From positions 1 through 64,000 of the forward strand of contig DAIDMQ010000003.1 in NCBI GenBank assembly GCA_027448945.1: DNA of 64,000 nt. Direction: 5' to 3'. How positions within the stretch are numbered: position 1 is the stretch's first letter; the number at the start of each line of letters is the position of its first letter. Below are positions 48,175 to 56,228 of the stretch, in pieces. The notes below the pieces were generated by a model. It saw only the letters and a program-made list of their open reading frames with translations, was not told the origin of the DNA and ran no database searches. The position numbers and the translations under genes are program-made. This DNA comes from Gallionellaceae bacterium. GTDB lineage: Bacteria > Pseudomonadota > Gammaproteobacteria > Burkholderiales > Gallionellaceae.

Positions 48175-48411
48175 ATGCTAAACGCCAATATCTTTAATGA
48201 CTTGTCAGAAAAACTGCATCAAGCTGTGAACAATAGCCCTGCTAAAGATGTAGAAAAAAATGTGCGCGCACTGCTGGCGCAAGGATTTTCAAAACTGGAT
48301 CTGGTCACACGTGAAGAGTTCGATGTACAGGCACAAGTGCTGGCAAGGGCACGTGAGCAACTCACAGCCTTGGAAGTACGCATTACCGAGTTAGAAGGCC
48401 GCAACAAATAA
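48175..48411 (+). CDS. ubiK: Ubiquinone biosynthesis accessory factor UbiK (BMFP family)
   Basis: A small coiled-coil protein, 78 residues, that forms a complex with UbiJ and supports the Ubi enzyme assembly. The BMFP pattern is NDLSEKLHQAVNNSPAKDVE, then KLDLVTREEFDVQAQVLARA and a C-terminal coil (EQLTALEVRITELEGRNK). GAAGGA precedes the ATG. It sits just before comM, as in many betaproteobacteria. Confidence 0.93.
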   Translation: MLNANIFNDLSEKLHQAVNNSPAKDVEKNVRALLAQGFSKLDLVTREEFDVQAQVLARAREQLTALEVRITELEGRNK

Positions 48412-48430
48412 TCATGTATCACTACTATCC

Positions 48431-49285
48431 ATGAGCCTCGCCGTCCTCTATAGCCGCGCACTGTCCGGCATGGAGGCTGAGCTTGTGACCGTGGAAGTTC
48501 ATCTGGCGAATGGCCTGCCCAGCTTCACCATCGTTGGCTTACCCGAGACCGAAGTAAAAGAAAGCAAAGATCGCGTGCGTGCCGCACTGCAGAACTGCAA
48601 TTTTGAATTCCCCGCCCGCCACATCACGGTCAACCTCGCTCCCGCCGATTTACCCAAAGAAAGTGGCCGCTTCGATTTGCCTATCGCGCTGGGCATACTC
48701 GCTGCGACAGGCCAGATTCCTAAAGACACATTGACTGACTATGAATATGCGGGCGAGCTTGCGCTAACAGGTGAGTTGCGAGCGATACGCGGTGCCTTAG
48801 CGATGACTTATCGTGCTGCCAATTCTGGGCGTGGCTTCATCTTGCCTGCTGAAAACGCAGCAGAGGCTGCATTGGTTGATGATGCCGTGGTTTATGCAGC
48901 TCAATCGCTATTGCAGGTCGCAGCGCATCTAACTGGCCGCGAGATTTTGCCCCGCTATATATCTGATGCGCCACAGCTCACCCCGCATTATCCAGACATG
49001 CGCGAAGTGAAGGGGCAGGGGCAAGGCAAGCGAGCATTGGAGATTGCTGCAGCTGGCGGCCACAGTGTGCTGATGTCCGGTCCACCCGGCACGGGTAAGA
49101 GTATGTTGGCTGCGCGCTTCCCTAGCATTTTGCCGCAAATGACGCAGGCCGAAGCGCTCGAAAGTGCTGCCATGCAATCCTTAGGCGGCATGTTCAAAGT
49201 GGAGAACTGGCGGCAACGTCCTTACCGCGCCCCCCATCACACTGCCAGCGCAGTGGCTTTGGTTGGCGGTTGTAAGCTCCAATAA
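48431..49285 (+). pseudogene. comM: ComM/YifB AAA+ helicase gene, truncated by insertion
   Basis: ComM is a hexameric branch-migration helicase for natural transformation, usually about 500 residues. Here the native frame runs 280 codons. It has the Lon-like N-terminal domain (GLPSFTIVGLPETEVKESKD, INVL-type ChlI segment to residue ~170) and Walker A GPPGTGKS at 217-224. The conserved RPYRAPHHTASAVALVGG then stops abruptly at 49270. After it only four foreign codons (CKLQ) remain before TAA. Walker B, sensor motifs and the C-terminal domain are lost. The missing 3' half is not elsewhere in the window, so it probably lies beyond 64000. Confidence 0.93.
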
Positions 49286-49350
49286 TATTTGCGTCCATAC
49301 ATAATTTTATGCGACCCTACATATTTATTTGCGGATGAAATGTATTCTTA
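49271..49350 (+). repeat. Transposon end with 20-bp-period repeats (TnsB-site-like)
   Basis: After the terminal TGTAAGCTCC, units starting GCG stand at 49291, 49311 and 49331, exactly 20 bases apart. Unit one (GCGTCCATACATAATTTTAT) and unit two (GCGACCCTACATATTTATTT) agree at 15 of 20 positions; unit three keeps only the GCG and an AT-rich tail. Arrays of ~20-22-bp transposase sites are the normal end structure of Tn7-like elements. Confidence 0.65.
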
Positions 49351-49384
49351 GTGTCACGCATCCCAATAAGTACGGGGTTTCTAT

Positions 49385-51127
49385 ATGGATGATGCGAAGA
49401 GTTATAAAGTCTCAACTTTCCCTACTGATGGAAAACTTTGGCGTATAGATTGGATGCATGGCATCCGCATTAATCCAGCGGCAATTAGCGAACAACTCAT
49501 CAAGGTTTTTCTTACACGCCTTAATACCTCGAATGACTTCAACTCGATAAACCCTCTTAACAATCTGAACCTCTCGAAAAAACGATGCAGCGCAGATATA
49601 GGCGTGGGCTTACTACCGTTGGTTTGGACTGGTTCTGTATGGCGAGATGGGCATTTGATAGAAAATGGCATTGAGCACCAAACTCGTACCTTTGCGATCG
49701 ACACAACGCAAGCCCATTTTATAAATTTTTCCTCAACTACCAATAATGGCGCAGCGCCCTGCAGAATAATTCCAGCCTTTCAATATCCGGTGGGATCTGA
49801 AGCTTGGGCGTGTATTAGCAGATCTCCATTAATTGCGCTTCCATATAACAACGATCCACACGGCCTACTTATACCGGCAATAGAAGTAATTCGCTTTTAC
49901 TACATCTATTCTTCGTACTCAGCTAGAGCACTATTCTTTCGCCAGTATGACAAGCTTCTCCGAGAGCCGACAACATTCGATCCTGTCTCTAAAGTTGTAA
50001 AAGTGTTTCTTCACTGGTTCTGCTTGCAGTCTGATGCATGGGTTTTGGCAAGATATAAAGCGTCACCTTTAATGCAAGAAAGGGTGAAGAATATTTACGA
50101 ATGGATTCAACTTGAAAGCATCAATAAATTCGATTCTATGCCGCATGGCAACTCATTTTTTCCATTCGATGGCCTTTCTAAGCTGTCGGCACAATTCAGA
50201 CCGATTATCGGAGAGGATGGAGTAAAAAGATTTCTCGCTGTTAGGTTACTAAATTGCACAGCCGCTATGCCATTTTCAGATGTTGTACTAGAGGTCAAGA
50301 AAAAACCAATCGCTCCAGATGAGGCAAAGGAACTTAAACCAATATGGGGGAGAGTCTTGCCATACGGTTGCGATGATATTCCCAAAATCTTCAATCATAG
50401 TGGGGAGCCAGACAAAAGCTACTTCCCAATTAAGTTAGGGGTCTTTGAAGATAGGTTTGCTGCTCTTGAAGGAAAGAGGCTGCAAGTAATTTATAAGTCT
50501 TCGGACAAGTCTAGCGGCAATGCTGTTGTCAAATCACCGGACAGTCCTAAAATTGGAGTTGGTACGTCTGGCGGCACCTATGGTGAAAATAACACGGCGA
50601 AAGCCAATGTAAGCCTTGATGTCACAACGCGGGCTGACAATAGCCTTCTTGATGACTTTCTTAAGGCGCTAGAATACTTGCGCAAAATTAAAGGTTTTAA
50701 CGTTATTACTATACCAGTAGGTGGGGGCTCCTATTCACATAGGAACGAAACCATCAGTTTTTTCCCGCCTGGCCAATCTGAGCATCGATGGTCAAGCGTT
50801 GGTGTGGGAATTGCCGAGAATGGCAACAAGCGTATCTTGCCAAGAAGATTGATTGTTGCGGAATTGCAATTCACTGGAAAGATATTTTATGCAATGGAAA
50901 TGGAACGAAAGCCCGGTAATGACGAAAATTTCTCTGTCCTAATTCTTGCTAAGAGCGACCACACAGTTATGACACCGGCAGAGTTAGAGGGATTCATCAA
51001 GCAATGTATGGTCCATAATCGCTGGCCCCCTAAAAGTGAAATGCGCAACTACCGAAGAAGCTCAGTCTCGCATATGGCTGGACTAGGTGATCGGATAGCA
51101 TCTGCGCTAGTCGAGGTTGGAGTGTAG
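49385..51127 (+). CDS. TnsE-like transposition target-selection protein (proposed)
   Basis: A 580-residue protein with no signal or membrane segment, from an AT-richer stretch than the core. I recognise a TnsE-like order of elements. A helix IPAIEVIRFYYIYSSYSAR resembles the TnsE IPQLELARSLFLINSY segment; VVKVFLHWFCLQSDAWV follows; then FFPFDG and FLAVRLLNCTAAMPFSDVV. A C-terminal domain holds FYAMEMERK, NRWPP and SVSHMAGLGDRIASAL, parallel to the TnsE LLEVDAS, LNWP, NHPKGL and WAERV series. The comparison is from memory, not an alignment program. TnsE steers Tn7 to replicating plasmids by binding the sliding clamp. Adjacent 3' genes lie 4 bases away. Confidence 0.6.
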   Translation: MDDAKSYKVSTFPTDGKLWRIDWMHGIRINPAAISEQLIKVFLTRLNTSNDFNSINPLNNLNLSKKRCSADIGVGLLPLVWTGSVWRDGHLIENGIEHQTRTFAIDTTQAHFINFSSTTNNGAAPCRIIPAFQYPVGSEAWACISRSPLIALPYNNDPHGLLIPAIEVIRFYYIYSSYSARALFFRQYDKLLREPTTFDPVSKVVKVFLHWFCLQSDAWVLARYKASPLMQERVKNIYEWIQLESINKFDSMPHGNSFFPFDGLSKLSAQFRPIIGEDGVKRFLAVRLLNCTAAMPFSDVVLEVKKKPIAPDEAKELKPIWGRVLPYGCDDIPKIFNHSGEPDKSYFPIKLGVFEDRFAALEGKRLQVIYKSSDKSSGNAVVKSPDSPKIGVGTSGGTYGENNTAKANVSLDVTTRADNSLLDDFLKALEYLRKIKGFNVITIPVGGGSYSHRNETISFFPPGQSEHRWSSVGVGIAENGNKRILPRRLIVAELQFTGKIFYAMEMERKPGNDENFSVLILAKSDHTVMTPAELEGFIKQCMVHNRWPPKSEMRNYRRSSVSHMAGLGDRIASALVEVGV

Positions 51128-51131
51128 TCTC

Positions 51132-51563
51132 GTGCCTGCTATCGGTTCTCTCATGCTGTGCCTTGTAATCGGTATATCTGATGGCGATACGCTTACGGCC
51201 CGTTGTGACACCGATCAATTGAAGGTACGTCTGGCAGAAATTGATGCTCCTGAAAAACGTCAGGCATTCGGAACACAATCCAAGCAAGCTTTATCGGATA
51301 TGTGTTTTCAACGTATTGCCGAGTTACGCGTCGTTGCTCATGACCGCTATGGCCGGACTGTTGCGAGAGTGGAATGTGACGGTGTTGATGCCAATGCTGA
51401 GCAAGTAAGGCTAGGCATGGCTTGGGTATATGACAAGTACGTTAAGGATACCAGCCTGTACCAATTGCAGGATGAGGCGCGCGTTGCAAGGCGTGGTTTG
51501 TGGACGGACTCTGCCCCAATAACGCCTTGGACATTCCGATTAAGATCTAAGGGAAAACTATGA
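51132..51563 (+). CDS. Staphylococcal-nuclease-family (SNase/TNase) protein
   Basis: A small nuclease of about 143 residues with a hydrophobic N-terminus (AIGSLMLCLVIG) that may be a signal peptide. Catalytic elements are ISDGDTLTARC, VRLAEIDAPEKRQAFGTQ (Arg, Asp and Glu of the active site) and HDRYGRTVARVECDG with the second Arg. NAEQVRLGMAWVYDKYV and ARVARRGLW are typical of the family. I chose the GTG at 51132, ten bases after GGAG; the frame is also open from a TTG at 51117. It starts four bases after the TnsE-like stop and its stop overlaps the next ATG. Confidence 0.88.
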   Translation: MPAIGSLMLCLVIGISDGDTLTARCDTDQLKVRLAEIDAPEKRQAFGTQSKQALSDMCFQRIAELRVVAHDRYGRTVARVECDGVDANAEQVRLGMAWVYDKYVKDTSLYQLQDEARVARRGLWTDSAPITPWTFRLRSKGKL

Positions 51564-53533
51564 GCACCCCTCGCTACCTAACCAAATCCCGCTTCAAGCT
51601 TGCTGTTGAGTGTCCGACCAAGCTCTTCTATACCGGCAAGATCGAGGAATATCGCGATACTATGGTTGAGAATGATTTTCTCGCCATGCTGGCCGAAGGA
51701 GGTTATCAAGTTGGCACGCTCGCCAAGTTGCGCTACCCCGGCGGAATTGAAATCGAAGGGCTGAACCACGCGGCGGCTGAAGCGCAAACCAGCGAATATC
51801 TCAAGCGCGACAATGTGGTGCTATTTGAGCCAGCCATCCGCGTGGCTGATTTCTTTATCCGCATTGATGTATTGATCAAGACAGGCAATCAGTTCGAGCT
51901 GATCGAGGTAAAAGCTAAGTCGTATAACTCGATTAAGCCAGAAATCGAGGGAAAGCGCGGAGGAATCAATTCCGACATGCTGCCCTATATTCAGGATGCA
52001 GCTTTTCAAACTTGGGTGTTGCGGCAGGCGTTCCCAGGTGCTCAGATTACTACCGCGCTGATGATGCCGGACAAGGCGCAACTCGCGCCGGTGGACGGAA
52101 TAAACCAGATGTTTAAGACCAATGGTCGCTCAAGTGTCGAGGTGCACATCCCACAAGGCATTGATATGAAGGCACTGGCTGAAACATTGCTTGCCAAGGT
52201 GTGTGTCGATCGCTATGTCGAACAGGTACTCAACCAATCAATTGATTTTCCCGGAGGCCCCGCCACGTTGGACGATGCTGCGGCGGCTTGGGCTGAGGCC
52301 TACCGTAATGACCAGCGCATTGTTCCCGTTATCGGCGCGCAATGCGGCGGCTGCGAGTTCAAGTCAGCACCTGGCGATGCTCTCAAGAGTGGTTTCCACG
52401 AATGTTGGGAAATTGCAAACGGCTGGGTAGCTCAAGACTTCGATGCCGGTACGGTACTGGATTTATGGAATTTCCGTGGCAAGCAGAAATTGATTGACCA
52501 AAGCATACTCAAAATCAGCCAAGTCACGCGCGATGACATTGGTGAATTCGATGATGAGCCGAATCCTGATGGTCTTAACCGTAAGCAGCGCCAGTGGCTA
52601 CAAGTGGCCGGCATTCCGGCCGATTATGATGGCGGCGGTTATTATTTCGACCGTGCGCTGGCATCTGTTGAAATGTCGCGTTGGCGCTTTCCCTTGCACT
52701 TCATTGATTTTGAAACTTCTACCGCAGCGTTGCCATTCTACAAGGGGATGCATCCCTATGAGCCGGTGGCATTTCAGTTTTCGCATCACATTATGGAGGC
52801 TGATGGCAGCGTGCGACATGACGGGCAGTTTTTGTGTGTGGAGCCAGGGGAATTTCCGAACTATCGATTTGCACGGGCACTGAAAGATGCGCTAGAAGGA
52901 GATAACGGCTCTGTGTTTATGTGGAGCCACCACGAAAATACCATCCTCTCCAAAATCATTGAGCAGCTTGCCAAAGACCCAAATAGGCCTGTAGACGCTG
53001 ATGCATTGACCGACTTCATCAAACACCTAATCAAGGGTGGAGATCGTGCCATGGTTGACTTGTGTACGATGGCTGAAAAATCTTTCTTTCACCCCGACAC
53101 CAACGGCGGTAATTCGATTAAAGCCGTGCTTCCTGCGATTCTCAAGGTTTCAGAAGTGCTTCGCGAAATATACAGTAGGCCAATATACGGCGCACCTAAC
53201 GGAATCGTCAGCCTCAATTTTTCCTCACCTAATGGGATAGCCTGGATAGATATTGAAGCAGATGGAACTGCCAGTAATCCTTATGCCAAGCTCAAGCAAT
53301 TGGCAATTGGCATGATTCCCGACGAGGCCAAGGATTTCGAGGGGAATGTTAGTGCCATTGCCGAGGGCGGCGCAGCAGCAACCGCTTACGCGCGGCTTCA
53401 ATTTGAAGATATGGATAAGCAAACGCGGGAACGAATCTGCGCTGCGCTGCTGCGTTACTGCGAACTTGATACTCTGGCGATGGTGATGGTGGTCCAGGCG
53501 TGGCAGGTAATGAAAAATGAGGCTCTTGCCTGA
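51560..53533 (+). CDS. DUF2779 protein: Cas4-like PD-(D/E)XK nuclease fused to a DEDDy exonuclease domain
   Basis: 657 residues, cytosolic. The N-terminal half looks like Cas4/RecB-type nuclease: RIDVLIKTGNQFELIEVKAK supplies Asp103, Glu116 and Lys118. Cys18 (AVECPTKLF) with Cys262, Cys265 (QCGGCEF) and Cys282 (HECW) fits a four-Cys iron-sulfur site. The C-terminal half carries HFIDFETSTAALPF (Asp383, Glu385), FMWSHHENTILSKI, MVDLCTMAEKSF (Asp500) and RYCELDTLAMV (Tyr633 and Asp637), the DEDDy 3'-5' exonuclease pattern. It closes a three-gene operon (ATGA overlap). Its biological role is unknown; a DNA-processing or defence role is inference. Confidence 0.85.
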   Translation: MSTPRYLTKSRFKLAVECPTKLFYTGKIEEYRDTMVENDFLAMLAEGGYQVGTLAKLRYPGGIEIEGLNHAAAEAQTSEYLKRDNVVLFEPAIRVADFFIRIDVLIKTGNQFELIEVKAKSYNSIKPEIEGKRGGINSDMLPYIQDAAFQTWVLRQAFPGAQITTALMMPDKAQLAPVDGINQMFKTNGRSSVEVHIPQGIDMKALAETLLAKVCVDRYVEQVLNQSIDFPGGPATLDDAAAAWAEAYRNDQRIVPVIGAQCGGCEFKSAPGDALKSGFHECWEIANGWVAQDFDAGTVLDLWNFRGKQKLIDQSILKISQVTRDDIGEFDDEPNPDGLNRKQRQWLQVAGIPADYDGGGYYFDRALASVEMSRWRFPLHFIDFETSTAALPFYKGMHPYEPVAFQFSHHIMEADGSVRHDGQFLCVEPGEFPNYRFARALKDALEGDNGSVFMWSHHENTILSKIIEQLAKDPNRPVDADALTDFIKHLIKGGDRAMVDLCTMAEKSFFHPDTNGGNSIKAVLPAILKVSEVLREIYSRPIYGAPNGIVSLNFSSPNGIAWIDIEADGTASNPYAKLKQLAIGMIPDEAKDFEGNVSAIAEGGAAATAYARLQFEDMDKQTRERICAALLRYCELDTLAMVMVVQAWQVMKNEALA

Positions 53534-53918
53534 TCTAACTGCGTATTCCGGTGAAAAAAGCCACCTACAATGTCCGCAAACCCACCGTCAATAATGCCCG
53601 CAATGCAGCCACCTAAAATGGAGTAATAGCGCCGCCTGATGTATGAGTTATTTGAACTGCATACTCTCTTTGGATAGATCAGATAGTCGCTAACTTGATA
53701 TGCAGTGAATTTATTAGTTGGCCACGGAATACTGATCTGACCAAAATCGCGCTAAATTCAGAACGTAAGCGGTTCGAATCAGAACATTTGGTACCCGATA
53801 CAAGTCGTTCACGAAGTATCACAAACGAGACATTGGAGTCGTTCACGACAGGCAGCTATATGGCAGGCAATTCAGCTAGAAAAACCTCTCAAAAAGTGAA
53901 GAAAATGGTGTGAATGCG
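53534..53918. other. Gene-free stretch with a possible IS21-family end remnant
   Basis: Starting at 53540, TGCGTATTCCGGTGAAAAAA and two copies of a GCCACCTA motif (near 53570 and 53613) resemble the repeated end sequences of IS21-type elements as I remember them. No istA/istB fragment is present. A 72-codon frame at 53695-53913 has no ribosome site and looks random. This is a likely scar between the nuclease operon and the metal cargo. Confidence 0.4.
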
Positions 53919-54539
53919 TTAGCTATTGCCCTTGCGGCAGTAACAATAAACAAATTGCTGATCGGTGCCAAACGGCGTGTGATGCACCTCCTTCTCATGC
54001 GCGACCAGCAAAAAAGCATCACCAAATTCCGCGTGCAGACTTTCTGGCTGGTATCGCATCACGGGTAGGCCGCTGCATTTTTCCGGGCCATCTGCGGCAA
54101 AGGTGGCAACAATCACATGCCCACCCGGGCGGACTGCATGCATGACCCGCTCGACATAAGCGTGACGGTCAGCCGGGTCAGTCAGAAAATGGAATACCGC
54201 ACGGTCATGCCAAATATCGAAGCGATGTTCGGAAAATTCTGCACGGGTAATATCGCCTTCCATCCAGTGTACGGCGTCCGCCTGTTTTCCCAAACGCTGC
54301 TTTGCGACCGTCAGCGCCGCTGATGACAGGTCGAGCACGGTCAAATCGGTATAGCCTTCCGCCACAAGGTCATCCACCAAGTTAGATGCTCCTCCGCCCA
54401 CATCAATGATGGCCGCATCTTTACCCAGCCCCGTGTTGTGGATGAGCCGCAAAGATTGATCGGCATGTTCCTGAAACCAGCTGACCGAATCAGATGGCTT
54501 GGTCGCATAAACCTGTTCCCAATGTTGCTTGCTATCCAT
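53919..54539 (-). CDS. Class I SAM-dependent methyltransferase
   Basis: 206 residues. Motif I is AAIIDVGGGASNLVDDLVAE, followed by TVLDLSSAALTVAKQRLG, VHWMEGDITRAEF and VRPGGHVIVATFAADGPEKC. The N-terminal HWEQVYATKPSDSVSWFQEH is common in small methyltransferases annotated as TehB- or thiopurine-like. The substrate cannot be read from sequence; in this metal island a metalloid or thiol substrate is a guess. It is 10 bases after the DsrE-like gene on the minus strand. Confidence 0.85.
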   Translation of the reverse strand: MDSKQHWEQVYATKPSDSVSWFQEHADQSLRLIHNTGLGKDAAIIDVGGGASNLVDDLVAEGYTDLTVLDLSSAALTVAKQRLGKQADAVHWMEGDITRAEFSEHRFDIWHDRAVFHFLTDPADRHAYVERVMHAVRPGGHVIVATFAADGPEKCSGLPVMRYQPESLHAEFGDAFLLVAHEKEVHHTPFGTDQQFVYCYCRKGNS

Positions 54540-54549
54540 ACTTGCCCCC

Positions 54550-54870
54550 TTAAAAACTCAACACTTTGTCCGAATCACGGATCAGCGCATACAAATCCTG
54601 CATAGTGGAAACCGGGCAAATGTCCGATCCCTCAGACTGGCGTAATTTCAGACAAGTACCACAAGCCAAAATTGAACCACCTAGTGCCGAAAAACTGCGC
54701 ATTTGCCCAGTGACATCGAACTTTTCGCTAACCAGCGATTCGGCCTCTACGCCCTTGCCAAGCAAAAAGACTGAAACCGCATCCCCTTGCTTGCGGGAAA
54801 AAAAGCCGAGTCGAAAAGCGTTCCAGACGGTTTCCGGGTCGTTTGAATAAATAACAATTCCAAGTTTCAT
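54550..54870 (-). CDS. DsrE/DsrF-like family protein
   Basis: A 106-residue cytosolic protein of the DsrE fold. MKLGIVIYSNDPETVWNAFR is followed by VSVFLLGKGVEAESLVS, and the Cys pair LACGTCLKLRQSEG corresponds to the conserved reactive Cys region of sulfur-carrier relatives. It has its own ribosome site (GGAGGCACC) and probably shares a transcript with the methyltransferase. A role in sulfur transfer or thiol stress is possible but unproven. Confidence 0.82.
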   Translation of the reverse strand: MKLGIVIYSNDPETVWNAFRLGFFSRKQGDAVSVFLLGKGVEAESLVSEKFDVTGQMRSFSALGGSILACGTCLKLRQSEGSDICPVSTMQDLYALIRDSDKVLSF

Positions 54871-55003
54871 GGTGCCTCCTGCATGTTAATTTTCAAGCAA
54901 TGAAGGGTAGTAGAAAAATTTACACGACGTCAATCATACTCTTCAGGCATGCCTGCTTCGATCAATTTCAGAAAGAGACATTTCAAAACCTGAATGCAAT
55001 TTT

Positions 55004-56068
55004 CTAATGCCTATGCTGATGATGCGCATCCGGAAAATGTCGATGAGCATGCGTCAGTGGTTCATGACGATGCAAATGGCGATGTTGGCTACCCGGTGTT
55101 GTCTGGGAATCGTGTTCATGCTGGTGATGTTCGTCGTGAGTATGATCATGGTCATGCATCAACTCCGCATGTATATGCCGGTGTTCATGGTACTCGGTCA
55201 GATGCAGCCAAGTACCTAGCGCCATAAGTGCCCCAGCCAAGAGCAGTGGTGACGTGACCGGCTCACCCATCAGCACAGCAAGCAAAGCACCGAAGAACGG
55301 CGCAATTGAAAAATAGGCACCCGTGCGCGCCGTGCCCAGATGACGTAGCCCCACTACAAACATTGTCAAACTTACGCCATAAGCCAGCAAGCCAACCAGC
55401 ATTGCGCCTGCCAGTTGCGGGAGTGCCGGTATTGAAGCACCCAACCATAAGGCCAACGTCAGGTTGACACCTCCCGACACCAAACCTTTTACCGAAGCGA
55501 TCCATGTAGCGTCGGTGAGCGATACTTTACGCGTCAGGTTGTTGTCTATGCCCCATGCCAGGCATGCGCCCAGAATTGCCAGCATCGGCCATAACCCGGC
55601 TATATGTGCGTCTCCTGACCAGCTTAACACCACAGCACCAGCCACAATAGCAAGCATACCTAACGCGATGCGCCTATCAAAGTTTTCTCTGAAAACGAAC
55701 CATGCCAGTAGCGCGGTAAATACACTTTCAGCATTCAGCAAGAGAGAGGCGGCAGATGCTTGCATACCGGTCAGGCCGATCATCAACAGCACAGGCCCGA
55801 CGATACCGCCCGCCAGAATTGCTCCGGCAAACCAGGCTATTTCCCTGCGTGGAAGCTGTACGGCAGGCGCGTGGCTCAGACGACGATACAGTAGCAGACC
55901 AATACCTGAACCCGAATAGAGCAATCCCGCCAACAGCCACGGATCGACAGACTCAAGCAGCCACTTCGCTAAAGGTGTTCCCGTGCCAAATAACAAAGCT
56001 GCCCCTATTGCTGCGGGTATGCCCGGTTGGCAAACTGCTTCTTTCCAGTTCATCTGTTCCGCTTTCAA
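55004..56068 (-). CDS. DMT-superfamily (EamA) transporter with a histidine-rich C-terminal tail
   Basis: Inner-membrane protein of 354 residues with two EamA repeats, about ten helices (AAIGAALLFGTGTPLAKWLL, ASAASLLLNAESVFTALLAW, GTARTGAYFSIAPFFGALLA). After the last helix comes a 63-residue cytoplasmic or periplasmic tail with 23 histidines (HDHDHTHDEHHQHEHD, HRHLHRHEPLTHAHRH). Such tails bind Zn, Ni or Co in other exporters. DMT proteins normally move metabolites or drugs, so metal export is inferred from the tail and from cadA upstream. Confidence 0.88.
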   Translation of the reverse strand: MKAEQMNWKEAVCQPGIPAAIGAALLFGTGTPLAKWLLESVDPWLLAGLLYSGSGIGLLLYRRLSHAPAVQLPRREIAWFAGAILAGGIVGPVLLMIGLTGMQASAASLLLNAESVFTALLAWFVFRENFDRRIALGMLAIVAGAVVLSWSGDAHIAGLWPMLAILGACLAWGIDNNLTRKVSLTDATWIASVKGLVSGGVNLTLALWLGASIPALPQLAGAMLVGLLAYGVSLTMFVVGLRHLGTARTGAYFSIAPFFGALLAVLMGEPVTSPLLLAGALMALGTWLHLTEYHEHRHIHAELMHDHDHTHDEHHQHEHDSQTTPGSQHRHLHRHEPLTHAHRHFPDAHHQHRH

Positions 56069-56228
56069 ACAATGTAACGTTTAGTACATGGGTTGGCGAA
56101 GATAATTATGTTCAATCAGACATATAGCGGGCTCATGAGTAAGAATTGATGCCTGAAATTCCATACAGTTTCCGCTGCCTTGATAACCAGCCTCTTGGTT
56201 GCCGTGATTCGGATGCCGTACCAAATAT

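Noticed and set aside
51560-53533. CRISPR-Cas interpretation of the Cas4-like domain
   Set aside because: No repeat-spacer array, cas1, cas2 or effector gene is present in the window. The C-terminal DEDDy domain also sets it apart from Cas4.
53695-53913. 72-codon plus-strand frame after the nuclease operon
   Set aside because: No ribosome site, no coherent secondary structure or family pattern, and it lies in a scar-like region.
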